DNA from: CAYNKA01 sp964397655
Lineage (GTDB): Bacteria; Spirochaetota; Spirochaetia; DTKZ01
NCBI GenBank assembly: GCA_964397655.1
Contig: CAYNKA010000004.1
Span: forward strand, 62,001-126,000
Length of the DNA stretch: 64,000 nucleotides
Direction: 5' to 3'
In this document: positions 24,656-34,116 of the stretch, in pieces
Layout of the letters: the number at the start of each line of letters is the position of its first letter
Position numbering within the stretch: the stretch's first letter is position 1
Notes under the pieces: model-generated
Told to the model about the DNA's origin: nothing
The model's database searches: none
The model's input: the letters and a program-made list of their open reading frames with translations, nothing else
Position numbers and translations under genes: made by a program

Positions 24656-26380
24656 ATGGACTTGCTCAACCCGATCTACACGGAAAAGACGGAATGCCAG
24701 GATTGCTACAAATGCCTCAGGGAGTGCATGGTGAAGGCGATCAAGGTCGTGAACGGTCATGCCCAGGTCGTTCCCGAGCTCTGCATCCTCTGCGGTCACT
24801 GCGTGGACATCTGTCCCGTGGGCGCGAAGAAGGTGAGGGACGACCTCGGCAGGGTGAAGCAGCTCCTCGAGCTCAGGAAGGACGTGTACGTCTCGCTCGC
24901 GCCCTCCTTCGTTTCCGAGTTCCCCGGCGTGGATCCGCTCGCGCTGGTCTCGGTCCTGCGTTCCTTCGGCTTCCGCGGCGTGTCCGAAACCGCCCTCGGC
25001 GCGGAGGAGGTATCCGCCTACGTGGCGGAGCATCTCGCAGGCGAAGGCCGGAATATCGTCTTCTCCTCGGCCTGCCCCTCGGCGGTGGAGTACGTGAAGA
25101 AGTATCATCCAGAGCACGGGGCGAGGGTGACCGATCTGCTTTCGCCCCTTCTCGTGCACGCCTGCATGCTGAAGCAGCTCTACGGCGAGGGCATCGGCAT
25201 CGTGTTCGTGGGGCCCTGCATCTCGAAGAAGCGCGAGGCAGACCTGCATCCCGGGCTCGTCGACGTCGCCGTCACCTTCAAGGACCTCCGGCGCTGGCTG
25301 GAAGAGGAGCGATTCGACCTCGCGCGGATCGAGCCGGGAGAAGGCGACGTCTTCGTTCCCGAGCGCTCGCACGAGGGCTCCCTGTACCCGATCGACGGAG
25401 GCATGGTCGCCACCATCAAGCGGCGGGCCTCCTTCGAGCGCGGTCAGTTCATGGCCTTCTCCGGCATCGCCGACATCCGGGACGCGCTGGACGAAATCTC
25501 CCTCACTCCCCTGGAGCGGCCGGTGTTCGCGGAGCTCCTCGCCTGCGAGGGCGGCTGCGTGAACGGCCCCCAGTGTTCGTCCCGAAGAGGCACCATCCGC
25601 AAGCGGGTTCAGATCATGCGCTACGCCGATCTCGCCTCCCCGGAGCGCAGGCCGAGGCCGGGGACCGATCCCAGGACGACCTGGGACATCGAGGCGGCCC
25701 CCCCCTTCGTCCCCAGGGAGGAGGACATCCGGGACGTGCTCGCAAAGATCGGCAAGTACAGCAGGGAGGACGAGCTCAACTGCGGGGCCTGCGGCTACGA
25801 CACCTGCCGCGAGTTCGCCTCCGCCTTCCTCAACCGGAAGGCCGAGCAGATGATGTGCGTCTCCTACATGAGGAAGCTCGCGCAGAAGAAGGCGAACGCC
25901 CTGCTCAGGACCATGCCCTCGGGCGTCGTGATCGTTGACAAGGATCTCCTCATCGTGGAATGCAACAAGGCCTTCGCGCGACTCCTCGGCACCGAGGCCC
26001 TCCTCCTCTACGACGCGAAGCCCGGCCTGGAAGGAGTGTCGCTCAGGAAGATGGTGCCCTTCCACGATCACTTCCAGGCCGTACTCGAGACGGGAGCCGA
26101 CATCCTGGACAAGGACATCCGCTACCAGCAGAAGGTCCTCCACGGCTCCATCTTCGGCATCGAGAAGAACCGGATCGCGGGCGGCATCTTCCAGGACGTG
26201 ACCGTCCCCTCCATCCAGAAGGACAGGATCATCGGGCAGGCGGAGAACATCATCCGAAAGCACCTCTCCACGGTGCAGAAGATCGCCTTCCTCCTCGGCG
26301 AGAACGCCGCGGAGAGCGAGGTCATGTTGAACTCCATCATCCGTTCGTTCTCGAACGACGAGGACCGAAAGGAAGACTAG
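24656..26380 (+). CDS. hydS: Sensory [FeFe]-hydrogenase with PAS domain (HydS type)
   Basis: 574 aa. Two [4Fe-4S] sets (CQDCYKCLREC; CILCGHCVDICPVGA), an H-cluster domain with L1 SSACPSAVEYV (about residue 137), L2 GPCISKKREA (about 185) and L3 LACEGGCVNGP (about 295), a four-Cys Fe-S motif NCGACGYDTCREFA (about 375), and a PAS domain (about 420-520, MPSGVVIVDKDLLIVECNKAF). The cluster-binding Cys are kept, but the proton-relay Cys of TSCCP is Ala here (SACP), as in the characterised sensory HydS of Thermotoga, which turns over slowly. It therefore looks like an H2/redox sensor that signals through PAS rather than a producer. Followed by a phosphatase gene. Confidence 0.88.
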   Translation: MDLLNPIYTEKTECQDCYKCLRECMVKAIKVVNGHAQVVPELCILCGHCVDICPVGAKKVRDDLGRVKQLLELRKDVYVSLAPSFVSEFPGVDPLALVSVLRSFGFRGVSETALGAEEVSAYVAEHLAGEGRNIVFSSACPSAVEYVKKYHPEHGARVTDLLSPLLVHACMLKQLYGEGIGIVFVGPCISKKREADLHPGLVDVAVTFKDLRRWLEEERFDLARIEPGEGDVFVPERSHEGSLYPIDGGMVATIKRRASFERGQFMAFSGIADIRDALDEISLTPLERPVFAELLACEGGCVNGPQCSSRRGTIRKRVQIMRYADLASPERRPRPGTDPRTTWDIEAAPPFVPREEDIRDVLAKIGKYSREDELNCGACGYDTCREFASAFLNRKAEQMMCVSYMRKLAQKKANALLRTMPSGVVIVDKDLLIVECNKAFARLLGTEALLLYDAKPGLEGVSLRKMVPFHDHFQAVLETGADILDKDIRYQQKVLHGSIFGIEKNRIAGGIFQDVTVPSIQKDRIIGQAENIIRKHLSTVQKIAFLLGENAAESEVMLNSIIRSFSNDEDRKED

Positions 26381-26386
26381 GCCGCC

Positions 26387-27565
26387 GTGAACACGTTCAT
26401 CGAAGTAGACCATTACCAGACGAGCAAGAGCAGGCAGCTCGCCGAGGGGGATGTCTTCCTCTCCAGGAAGATCCCCGGCGACAACCGGGTCGTCTCGGTC
26501 CTGAGCGACGGCCTGGGAAGCGGGATCAAGGCCGGAGTCCTTTCCACCCTCACCGCGACCATGGCCCTCTCCTGCATCGCGGGGGACGTCCCGGTGGAGC
26601 GTACGGCCCGGATCATCATGCAGACCCTGCCTGTCTGTTCCGAGCGCAGGATCAGCTACGCGACCTTCACGATCGTCGACATCGACCGGAACCTCAATGT
26701 CCGGGTCATGGAGTACGACAATCCTCCCTTCATCCTCGTCCGCGACGGACAAATCGCGCGGATCCCCAAGGAGCCCATCCGCCTGCAGCGGACGCAGAAG
26801 CGGGAAAACACCCTGCACTACTGCACCTTCGTCGCGCAGCCCGGCGACCGGCTCGTGTTCTTCTCGGACGGCGTGACGCAGTCCGGCATCGGGACCGTCG
26901 CCATGCCTCTCGGCTGGGGTTTGAAGGGAGTGGAGGGCTTCGTACTTGACCTCGTCCGAAAGGACGGGAGGATCTCCGCCCGCGACCTCGCGCGCAACCT
27001 CGTGAAGAAGAGCGTCTGGAACGACGTCATGGAGGCGAAGGACGACATCACCTGCGGCGTAGTCTATTTCCGCGATCCCCGCAAGACCCTGGTCGTAACC
27101 GGGCCGCCCATAGGAGTCGAAAAGGACAAGGACATAGCGGCCATGATCCGGGACTTCGACGGCAAGAAGATCGTGGCAGGCGGGACCACCGCGAACATCG
27201 TGGCCAGGGAACTCGGAAGGAAGGTGTCCGTGTGCCTGAAGGGGCTCGACCCGGAGGTGCCGCCCTACTCGGAGATGGAAGGCGTTGATCTCGTCACCGA
27301 GGGGATCATCACGATGGGGAAGGTAGCGGAGCTCCTGGAGCGCGAGGTGAGGCTGGAAGGGCTGCCGAGGAATTCGGTCACCATGATGGCGGACCTCCTC
27401 TTGAACAGCGACGTCATCCGGTTCGTCGTGGGGACCAGGATCAACGAAGCCCACCAGGACCCGAACGTGCCGGTGGAGCTCGAGATCCGGCGCAACATCG
27501 TGAAGCGCGTGGCGGGCATACTCGAGCGGAAGCACCTCAAGGAGGTCCACCTGCGCTTCGTTTGA
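26387..27565 (+). CDS. PP2C/SpoIIE-family serine phosphatase, partner of HydS
   Basis: 392 aa with GTG start, 6 bp after hydS. The SpoIIE-type PPM catalytic domain covers about residues 10-225: Mg-binding Asp in VLSDGLGSGIKAGVLS, LVFFSDGVTQSG, and EAKDDITCGVVYF. The last about 160 residues form an extra domain (KKIVAGGTTANIVAREL) found with this phosphatase type near FeFe hydrogenases. It would dephosphorylate a Ser/Thr protein target in response to HydS; the target (perhaps an anti-anti-sigma-like protein) is not in the window. Gene order ferredoxin-HydS-phosphatase is conserved around sensory hydrogenases in clostridia, from general knowledge. Confidence 0.88.
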   Translation: MNTFIEVDHYQTSKSRQLAEGDVFLSRKIPGDNRVVSVLSDGLGSGIKAGVLSTLTATMALSCIAGDVPVERTARIIMQTLPVCSERRISYATFTIVDIDRNLNVRVMEYDNPPFILVRDGQIARIPKEPIRLQRTQKRENTLHYCTFVAQPGDRLVFFSDGVTQSGIGTVAMPLGWGLKGVEGFVLDLVRKDGRISARDLARNLVKKSVWNDVMEAKDDITCGVVYFRDPRKTLVVTGPPIGVEKDKDIAAMIRDFDGKKIVAGGTTANIVARELGRKVSVCLKGLDPEVPPYSEMEGVDLVTEGIITMGKVAELLEREVRLEGLPRNSVTMMADLLLNSDVIRFVVGTRINEAHQDPNVPVELEIRRNIVKRVAGILERKHLKEVHLRFV

Positions 27566-27592
27566 GGCGCAGCCTTCCTATCGGATCCGTCT

Positions 27593-29416
27593 TCAGGCTT
27601 CCTCCGCCCCGAAGTCGTCCCTCGTCTTGAACACCGCGGTCTCCCTCGTTATCGCCGCGACCAGCTCGCGGTTCTTCGTCGTGAGCTGGTCCACGAGCTT
27701 CACCGACTCGCCGATGTCGCCGGTTCCCCGCGAGATCTGCTCGATGCTGGTCTGCACCTGCTCGGTGAGCTTGATGAGCTCGGAGATCTCCTGGAGGATC
27801 GAGGCCGAACCCTTCTTCATCTCCTCCGCGGCGTTCCTCACCTCGCTCGTCACGTTGTTGATCGACGTGAGGGCCGTGAGGATCTCCTTGCTTCCGGCGG
27901 TCTGTTCAACCATGGAGTTCTTCACCTCGTAGACGAGGTTGTTCACCTGGTTGATCCTCTCCATGATGAGTTCGAAGGCCGTCTCCGCCTCCTTCGACGA
28001 GTCCACCACGGTTTCGATGACCTCGATGACCGACTTGAGCTCCTTCTTCGTCTCCTTGGACTGAACGGAGGACATCTCCGCGAGCTTGCGGATCTCGTCG
28101 GCGACCACGGCGAAGCCCCTTCCCGCATCCCCCGCATGAGCCGCCTCGATCGCGGCGTTCATGGCGAGCAGGTTCGTCTGCGACGAGATGTTCGCGATGA
28201 TCGTGTTGGTCTCGAGGAGCTTCGCCGACTGCTCGGAGATCTCCCTGATCTGCCGGTTCACTTGGTTGAGCTTGCTCTTTCCGTTCTCCGAAGCCGCGAC
28301 GAGGTTCCCGAAGTTGTCCCCCATCTTTTCGATGTTGACGGTGACCGAGCGGATGTTGGAAACCATCTCCTCGATGGACGCGGAGGATTCGGTCACGCTC
28401 GAGGCCTGATTCTCGATCATGGCGGTGAGGGACTGGATGTTCTGGGTGATCTGCTCGACCGCGGACGAAGTCTCGGTCACGCCCGCCGACTGCTCGATGA
28501 TGGTGTTCTTGATCGTATCGATGTTCGTGTTTATCTGGACGACGGAGGCCGAGGTCTGCGCCATGTGGTTCTGCAGGGAGCCGCCCATGTCCGAGAGCTC
28601 CTTCATCTTCTCCTGGATGGAGACGACGAGCCGGCTCAGGTTCTCCGCCATGTCCCCCAAGGCCCGGATCAGGTTGCCGATCTCGTCTCCCCTCTTCGTC
28701 TCCAGCACGGCGCTGAGGTCGCCGGACGCGATCGAGGAGGCGAACTCGATGGCGTGCTGGAGGTTCTTGGTGATCATCCTCGCCGTGGTCCTCGCGAGGA
28801 CGAGGGCGAAGAGGACGCTGATCCCGATAACGAGCAGGATGGACCTCTCGGAGGCGGCGTAGACGTCGTTAGCATTCCTGCTCGCCTTCGTCGCCGCGGC
28901 GCCGTTCTGCTCCTTCATCTGCCGGAGAATGGTGGTGACCTGCCCGCTCAGGGTCCTGAGGCTCGTCGTCGCGACGCCTGCCGCCTCCTGCTTCATGCTC
29001 CGCTTGGACATCTCCATTGCCTGATCGTGCATGTTGGCGTAGTTCTTAAGCGCTTCGGAATAGGTCTTGAAAACGGCTCTCTCCTCCTCCGAGGCGATGA
29101 GCTTGGCGTATTCCTCCGAGACCTGGACGAGCTGATCGAAAACACCCTTGATGCTGCCTTCGAGGGAGGACATGGTGGCCGCGTCGTAGGACAGAATGTG
29201 GACGTACTCGTTGTTTTTATAATCGAGGAAGAGTTCCACCATGTTGCCGATGAGGCCGGTTTTTTTGAGCCAGACCGTTTCGATTTCGCTGGAAGCCTTG
29301 TTCACCTGGTCGAGGCGGTAGATGGAAAAGAGACCGATGAAAAGCAGGAAGAGCAGCACCAAGCCGAAGGAAACGAACATTTTAGCTGAAATGCCGAATC
29401 GCCGTGTTTTTTTCAT
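27593..29416 (-). CDS. Methyl-accepting chemotaxis protein
   Basis: 607 aa. TM1 (FVSFGLVLLFLLFIGLFSIY), a periplasmic four-helix bundle sensor (about 50-190), TM2 (SILLVIGISVLFALVLA), HAMP, then a long coiled-coil signalling domain with the hairpin tip ISSQTNLLAMNAAIEAAHAG and GRGFAVVADEIRKLAE. This is a full-length class of chemoreceptor and works with CheA/CheW, not encoded here. The ligand is unknown. The start at 29416 (MKKTRRFG) was preferred over 29485 because GGAG lies about nine bases upstream and the signal-anchor follows at once. Convergent with the phosphatase gene. Confidence 0.95.
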   Translation of the reverse strand: MKKTRRFGISAKMFVSFGLVLLFLLFIGLFSIYRLDQVNKASSEIETVWLKKTGLIGNMVELFLDYKNNEYVHILSYDAATMSSLEGSIKGVFDQLVQVSEEYAKLIASEEERAVFKTYSEALKNYANMHDQAMEMSKRSMKQEAAGVATTSLRTLSGQVTTILRQMKEQNGAAATKASRNANDVYAASERSILLVIGISVLFALVLARTTARMITKNLQHAIEFASSIASGDLSAVLETKRGDEIGNLIRALGDMAENLSRLVVSIQEKMKELSDMGGSLQNHMAQTSASVVQINTNIDTIKNTIIEQSAGVTETSSAVEQITQNIQSLTAMIENQASSVTESSASIEEMVSNIRSVTVNIEKMGDNFGNLVAASENGKSKLNQVNRQIREISEQSAKLLETNTIIANISSQTNLLAMNAAIEAAHAGDAGRGFAVVADEIRKLAEMSSVQSKETKKELKSVIEVIETVVDSSKEAETAFELIMERINQVNNLVYEVKNSMVEQTAGSKEILTALTSINNVTSEVRNAAEEMKKGSASILQEISELIKLTEQVQTSIEQISRGTGDIGESVKLVDQLTTKNRELVAAITRETAVFKTRDDFGAEEA

Positions 29417-29599
29417 GACGAGCTCTCCGATTTTCGAGCGAGGCGCCTTCAGGAACCGCCGGATAGAAACGGACGAGCATTTCAAATTCTGGCGCCGTCG
29501 GGGTTTCTGAAAAAGCCTCGATAGTTTTCATCTTTCACTATACTATACTTCCCGCTTCGGCGGGGAAAAAAAGCGGGACGCCCTTCGGCGGGGCATCGG

Positions 29600-30559
29600 T
29601 CACGACGCGATGACGGGAAGAAGTGCTGCGAGGACCGCGGCGTGGGAGAGCGTCGTGGTGAGCCACGCCGAATTGGCGAGGTCGACGTCGAAACCGTAGA
29701 TCGCGGGGGGGACCGCCGCCATGAAGGCGACCGGCACGAAGGACGACACGAGCAGGGCCTTGAAGGGAAGTCCGTCGCCGACCTCGGGCAGTCCGGCCAC
29801 CGCGCCCGCGGCGAGGATGACGGCCGGGACGACGACGAATTTGACCGCGTGGGCGAAGAGAATTTCCTTCAGATATCGTTTCGTCGCGGTGATCCTGAGG
29901 GTGAAACCGAGAGCGAGCCCGAACAGGACGGTGATGGTCGGGACGACGATACTCGCCGCGGAGGAGAGAACCGCCGGTTTTTCCAGGCCCGAGGCGTGGA
30001 GCGCGAACCCGGCGACGACGGCCCCGATCGGGGCGAGCACGACGGGTTTCTCGAGGAGCGTCCGACCCCGGATCCTGAAATTCGCGAGGCCCCCCTTGCT
30101 GATTTCGTAGGACAGGGGGAAGCCGACGAGGAAGTAGAGCGGCTGCTCGAACAGGGCGAAGAGCTGGACGCACGCGTAGCCTTCCTCGCCAAGAACGGTG
30201 AAGGCGACGAAGGCCGCCATCGCGCTGATGTTGGAGAACATGCCGCTCGTGAAGAGGGACCCGGCCTTCTTCGGTTCGAGCCCCGTCAGCCTGATGTAGA
30301 GCACGGCGGACGCCCCTCCCGTCACGATCGCGCCCGCGCCGAGGAACGGCAGGAGGGCGAGCTTTCCCGAACTCATCGAGAACGTCCACAGCGAATTTAT
30401 CGCCGCGAACGGGAGGAGCGTGGCGAGCGCGAAGCTCTTCATCCCGGCGGAGAGTGAAACCAGCGCGGCCTCCTTGCCCATCTTCACCGAGACCGAACGC
30501 AGCAGATATCCGACCGCGACCGATCCGAGACTGCAGAGAAGGATGTACGCGAGACGCAT
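29600..30559 (-). CDS. AEC-family transporter (auxin efflux carrier / malate permease type)
   Basis: 319 aa with about ten hydrophobic segments in two five-helix halves, as in the AEC family. Typical pieces are FSNISAMAAFVAFTVLGEEG in the first half and FAHAVKFVVVPAVILAAG in the second. Family members export or import small organic acids; the substrate cannot be predicted. TATGAT lies six bases before the ATG at 30559 on the minus strand (leaderless geometry), so the upstream ATG at 30577 was rejected. Divergent from the TPR gene, with 59 bp between start codons. Confidence 0.85.
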   Translation of the reverse strand: MRLAYILLCSLGSVAVGYLLRSVSVKMGKEAALVSLSAGMKSFALATLLPFAAINSLWTFSMSSGKLALLPFLGAGAIVTGGASAVLYIRLTGLEPKKAGSLFTSGMFSNISAMAAFVAFTVLGEEGYACVQLFALFEQPLYFLVGFPLSYEISKGGLANFRIRGRTLLEKPVVLAPIGAVVAGFALHASGLEKPAVLSSAASIVVPTITVLFGLALGFTLRITATKRYLKEILFAHAVKFVVVPAVILAAGAVAGLPEVGDGLPFKALLVSSFVPVAFMAAVPPAIYGFDVDLANSAWLTTTLSHAAVLAALLPVIAS

Positions 30560-30565
30560 GGTCCG

Positions 30566-30571
30566 ATCATA
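30566..30571 (-). promoter_or_regulatory. -10 element of AEC gene, leaderless spacing
   Basis: TATGAT on the minus strand, six bases before the ATG at 30559. The -35 is poor (TTTTTC region). Divergent from TATAGT at 30605-30610 on the plus strand. Confidence 0.4.
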
Positions 30572-30604
30572 GACCAAACGCTTTCCTTGAAAAAGTCCTT
30601 GTGC

Positions 30605-30610
30605 TATAGT
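30605..30610 (+). promoter_or_regulatory. -10 element of TPR gene, near-leaderless
   Basis: TATAGT eight bases before the ATG at 30619; no clear -35 at the right spacing and no Shine-Dalgarno. Confidence 0.35.
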
Positions 30611-30618
30611 GGCGCGGT

Positions 30619-31296
30619 ATGATGAACAGGATATTCGGTCGATTCATGGTTCCCATGTGGGAGAGGACCGCCATGACTCATTTCGTCATGGGGCGGTACG
30701 ACAAGGCGGAGGAGTATTTCCTGAAGATCCGGGAGGCGCAGCCTAAGAAATTCGGCATCGTCCACCACCTGGGTCTCGTGAGTCTCGCGCAGGACAAGTT
30801 CGAGGAGGCGGAAAAGGCCTTCCTCAGCGAGCTCGAGAATTTCGGCGAGGTCTACATCAGGGTGAAGGCTCTCGCCGACACGTATTATCTTTGGGGAAAG
30901 CGGGAAGAATCGCGGAAGTACTACGAGAGAACACTGGCCCTCTGTCAGAACGACGTGGACAAACGTCTCATAGCGAAGCGGATCGAGCAGGCGAAGGACG
31001 AAGCGGCATTCGCCGAGGCGATGCGGAGCATCCAGGAATTGAAGCAGGGCAACCGGTACATGGCCGGCAAGCACTACGACGACGCCTACGAATGCTTCAA
31101 GCGCGCCTCCGAGATCGATCCGTACAATTTCCAGGCCTTCAACAACTTAGGCGCCCTGGAGATCCATTACAGGAAAAACACGGAAAAGGCGATCAGGTAT
31201 TTCGAGAAGGCCGTCCGGCTCACCAGCCTTCCCGCGATACTCGGCAACCTCAACCATGCGAAGAGTCTCGCCGCCAAGAAGGAGGGAAAAGGATGA
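30619..31296 (+). CDS. Tetratricopeptide-repeat protein
   Basis: 225 aa, cytosolic. Several TPR units are visible: FVMGRYDKAEEYFLKIREAQP, LAQDKFEEAEKAFLSELENF, LWGKREESRKYYERTLALC, MAGKHYDDAYECFKRASEID and KNTEKAIRYFEKAVRL. TPRs form helical scaffolds for protein contacts; the partner is unknown. The stop overlaps the start of the glycerate kinase gene (ATGA), so the two are translationally coupled. Confidence 0.88.
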   Translation: MMNRIFGRFMVPMWERTAMTHFVMGRYDKAEEYFLKIREAQPKKFGIVHHLGLVSLAQDKFEEAEKAFLSELENFGEVYIRVKALADTYYLWGKREESRKYYERTLALCQNDVDKRLIAKRIEQAKDEAAFAEAMRSIQELKQGNRYMAGKHYDDAYECFKRASEIDPYNFQAFNNLGALEIHYRKNTEKAIRYFEKAVRLTSLPAILGNLNHAKSLAAKKEGKG

Positions 31297-32666
31297 GCAA
31301 GGCAGTACGCAAGGATCTTGCGGCCATATTTCAGACCGCGGTGCGCCGCGTCGATCCGTACCACATGATCCTGGACCGGATGAAGCTGAAAAAGAACGTC
31401 CTGACCGTCAAGACCGACGGGGAGACCCTCTCCTGGGACCTCAAGAACTACAAGAAGATCGTCGTGCTCGGCGCCGGGAAGGCGACCGCGAAGATGGCCC
31501 TGGCCGTGGAGGAAATCCTCGGCGACCGGATTTCTGAAGGCGTCATCGCGGTCAAGCCCGGGCACACGGAAACGCTGAAAAGGATCAAGATGATCCAGGC
31601 GGGCCATCCCGTTCCCGACGCGGGGAGCGTGGAGGCGGGAAAGACCGTGGCCCGGCTCTGCGGGGAGGCTGACAAGAAGACTCTCATCTTCAACCTCGTT
31701 TCGGGCGGGGGCTCGGCCCTGCTCAGTTTTCCCTTCGGCGGCGACGAGAAAGCCGGCGCTCCGGCGCTCACGCTCGAGGACAAACAGGCGACCACCAAGG
31801 TCCTGCTCGCCTGCGGAGCCACCATCCAGGAGATCAACTGCATCCGCAAGCATCTTTCCTCGATCAAGGGCGGCAGGCTCGCCCGGCTCATGGCGCCGGC
31901 CGAGTCCGTAAACCTCATCCTCTCCGATGTCGTAGGCGACCGGCTGGACTCCATCGCCTCGGGCCTTACCGCGCCGGACAACTCCACCTACGCCGAGGCC
32001 ATGGAACTCGTGAAGAAGTACGACATAGCCGCGAAGCTCCCTCCCAAGGCGCTCCGGGTGCTCGAGCTCGGGGCCGCGGGAAAGATCCCGGAGACCCCCA
32101 AGAAGGGAGACCCCCTGTTCAAAAAGGTGAGGAACATCCTCATCGGCTCGAACTACGGAGCCCTCCTCGCCGCCGAAAAACAGGCGAAGAAGCTCGGCTA
32201 CCGCACGGTCGTGCTCTCCTCCGAAATCGTTGGAGAGGCGCGGGAGATCGCGAAATTCTACATCGGCGTCGGCCGGGACGTCCTCAAGCACGAGCTCGTC
32301 GCGAAGAAGCCCGCCTGCGTCATCGCCGGCGGCGAGACGACCGTGACCCTCCGGGGAAGCGGCAAGGGGGGCAGGAACCAGGAGATGGCGCTCTCCTTTC
32401 TCGCCGAGATCGCGTCCAATCCCGAGGGTTCGGAGGGCATCCACTTCCTCGCCGCCTCGACCGACGGCAACGACGGTCCGACCGACGCCGCAGGGGCCTT
32501 CGCGGACCTGGACGTGCTGGCCGCGGGAAAGAAGGCCGGGCTCTCCATCCAGGACTACCTCGCGCGGAACGATTCCTACCATTACTTCGACAAAATAGGA
32601 TACCTCCACAAGCCGGGCCCGACGAACACCAACGTCTGCGACGTGCAGATCGTGATCGTGAAGTGA
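31293..32666 (+). CDS. Glycerate 2-kinase, GckA/MOFRL type
   Basis: 457 aa. Phosphorylates D-glycerate, probably at O2, feeding it into lower glycolysis. Family blocks: VVLGAGKATAKMALAVEEIL, FNLVSGGGSALLSFP, INCIRKHLSSIKGGRLARLM and, in the MOFRL domain, VIAGGETTVTLRGSGKGGRNQE with STDGNDGPTDAAGA near the end. Length is typical. It overlaps the TPR gene by four bases with GGAGG upstream. Glycerate could come from sugar acid, serine or glyoxylate breakdown; the aldolase operon at 41 kb might supply related acids, but that is speculation. Confidence 0.92.
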   Translation: MSKAVRKDLAAIFQTAVRRVDPYHMILDRMKLKKNVLTVKTDGETLSWDLKNYKKIVVLGAGKATAKMALAVEEILGDRISEGVIAVKPGHTETLKRIKMIQAGHPVPDAGSVEAGKTVARLCGEADKKTLIFNLVSGGGSALLSFPFGGDEKAGAPALTLEDKQATTKVLLACGATIQEINCIRKHLSSIKGGRLARLMAPAESVNLILSDVVGDRLDSIASGLTAPDNSTYAEAMELVKKYDIAAKLPPKALRVLELGAAGKIPETPKKGDPLFKKVRNILIGSNYGALLAAEKQAKKLGYRTVVLSSEIVGEAREIAKFYIGVGRDVLKHELVAKKPACVIAGGETTVTLRGSGKGGRNQEMALSFLAEIASNPEGSEGIHFLAASTDGNDGPTDAAGAFADLDVLAAGKKAGLSIQDYLARNDSYHYFDKIGYLHKPGPTNTNVCDVQIVIVK

Positions 32667-32671
32667 GAGCG

Positions 32672-32699
32672 GGGGGCCGAGAGGCTCCCTTTTTCTTTT
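32672..32699 (+). terminator. Rho-independent terminator after glycerate kinase
   Basis: GGGGGCC (32672-32678), GAGA loop, GGCTCCC (32683-32689) with one G-T pair, then TTTTTCTTTT. Starts 5 bp after the stop codon. Confidence 0.88.
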
Positions 32700-32715
32700 C
32701 GGGAATTGCATAGAT

Positions 32716-34116
32716 ATGAAATTCAAGAGAAGAATCGCGTTGACCTTGTTTTTCGTCCTCCTTGTCTTCGGCGTCGCCTTCTCCATGCTCATGTACGTGG
32801 GAAAGTTGTCCTTTCAGCTGAAGGAGCTGAAAAACCAATCGACCATGCTTCTCGCGGACATGTATCGGCTCAATTTCGAGATAAAGAACATCATGACCGC
32901 GACCGGGATCACCACCGAGGAACTCAGGACGAGCCTCCTGGAAACGGTGGGCAGCTTCGAGCAATCGCTCCTGTTCGTCGAAAAGAACTCCCGGAAGCTG
33001 CTGTCCGACGCGGAGCTCTCTATGAGCCTGAAAAACGCCAAGGCCCTGTGGAACATGACCCGCAGGGACCTCGATCTCGTTTCGAACCATCTCGAAAAGC
33101 TCATCGAACTCGGCATCGACAAGCGGACCGGGCTCATCAGCAGATCCCAGTACGGCTACCTGCTCCATCGCGACGGATACAGCGCCGGGCAGGAACGGTA
33201 TCATCTCCTCTCGCTCGAGAACGCGATCGAAAGCTTTACCGCTTCTTCCTACAGCTACGGTCTCGTGTTCACCGATCTCAACGAGAAGATCGCGGCTTCC
33301 GCGGACGCTTATATCCGCTACAGCCTTTTCTCTTCGGTCGCCATCATCCTCACGGTGGTGACCGGGGCCCTGGTTTTCTTCCTTCTGTTCAGCCATCAGG
33401 CCTTGGTGCGTCAGCTCGACCGGCTCATCGACGAGGTCAGGGAACAGGAGACGGAAAAGCGGGACGCCGAACTTCGAGCCCTGCGGTATCAGATAAACCC
33501 GCATTTTCTCTACAACACCCTAGGCTCGATCCGGAGCGTGGCGGTCGGCGCGGGCCAGGAGGAAATCGCGGAGATGCTCCGAATCGTGAGCAGGTTTTTC
33601 CGCAAGACGATTTCCCGGACGAACGCCCTCATTTCGGTAGGCGACGAAAGGCTGGTCGTTTCCGATTATCTCGCGATCCTCCAGATCCGTTACAAAAACC
33701 GGCTGACCGTGGGATTGGATTTTCCCGCCGGCGTCGAACGCTTTCTCATGCCGAGCCTGATCCTTCAGCCTCTCATCGAGAACGCGGTCCTCCACGGGCT
33801 CACCGTTCGCCTCAACGACCAGGACGGAGACGCGAGGCTCGATATCTCGGCCCGGGTGTCCCATGCATCGCTTTTCTTCGAGATCAGAGACAACGGCACC
33901 GGCATGGACGAGGAGGAGATAGCGAAGTCCTTTGCCGCGAGTCCCCGGGACCCGAACGAATCGGGAATCCACATCGGCATTCACAACATCCACGAACGGA
34001 TTCAGAGGCAGTGCGGAAAGGCCTATGGCTTGTCGATTCAGGGGAAAAAGGGGGAGTACACGCTGGTGAAGATAAGGCTTCCCCTTCTTCCCGAGGCGGA
34101 GGATCATGGCGCATAG
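32716..34116 (+). CDS. LytS/YesM-type sensor histidine kinase
   Basis: 466 aa. TM1 (LTLFFVLLVFGVAFSMLMYV), extracellular helical sensor (about 40-205), TM2 (FSSVAIILTVVTGALVFFLL), then the His_kinase domain with phosphoacceptor in YQINPHFLYNTLGSIRS and a HATPase domain (LQPLIENAVLHGL, IRDNGTGMDEEE). This HPHFLYN-class kinase pairs with AraC-type regulators, and one follows with an 11-bp overlap. YesMN systems commonly control adjacent carbohydrate ABC transporters, here the operon from 35.7 kb. Confidence 0.93.
   Translation: MKFKRRIALTLFFVLLVFGVAFSMLMYVGKLSFQLKELKNQSTMLLADMYRLNFEIKNIMTATGITTEELRTSLLETVGSFEQSLLFVEKNSRKLLSDAELSMSLKNAKALWNMTRRDLDLVSNHLEKLIELGIDKRTGLISRSQYGYLLHRDGYSAGQERYHLLSLENAIESFTASSYSYGLVFTDLNEKIAASADAYIRYSLFSSVAIILTVVTGALVFFLLFSHQALVRQLDRLIDEVREQETEKRDAELRALRYQINPHFLYNTLGSIRSVAVGAGQEEIAEMLRIVSRFFRKTISRTNALISVGDERLVVSDYLAILQIRYKNRLTVGLDFPAGVERFLMPSLILQPLIENAVLHGLTVRLNDQDGDARLDISARVSHASLFFEIRDNGTGMDEEEIAKSFAASPRDPNESGIHIGIHNIHERIQRQCGKAYGLSIQGKKGEYTLVKIRLPLLPEAEDHGA

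Noticed and set aside
24629..27550. 973-codon open frame on the minus strand over hydS and the phosphatase gene
   Set aside because: Antisense to two proteins with clear catalytic motifs; translation is His/Asp/Glu/Gly-rich without any domain.
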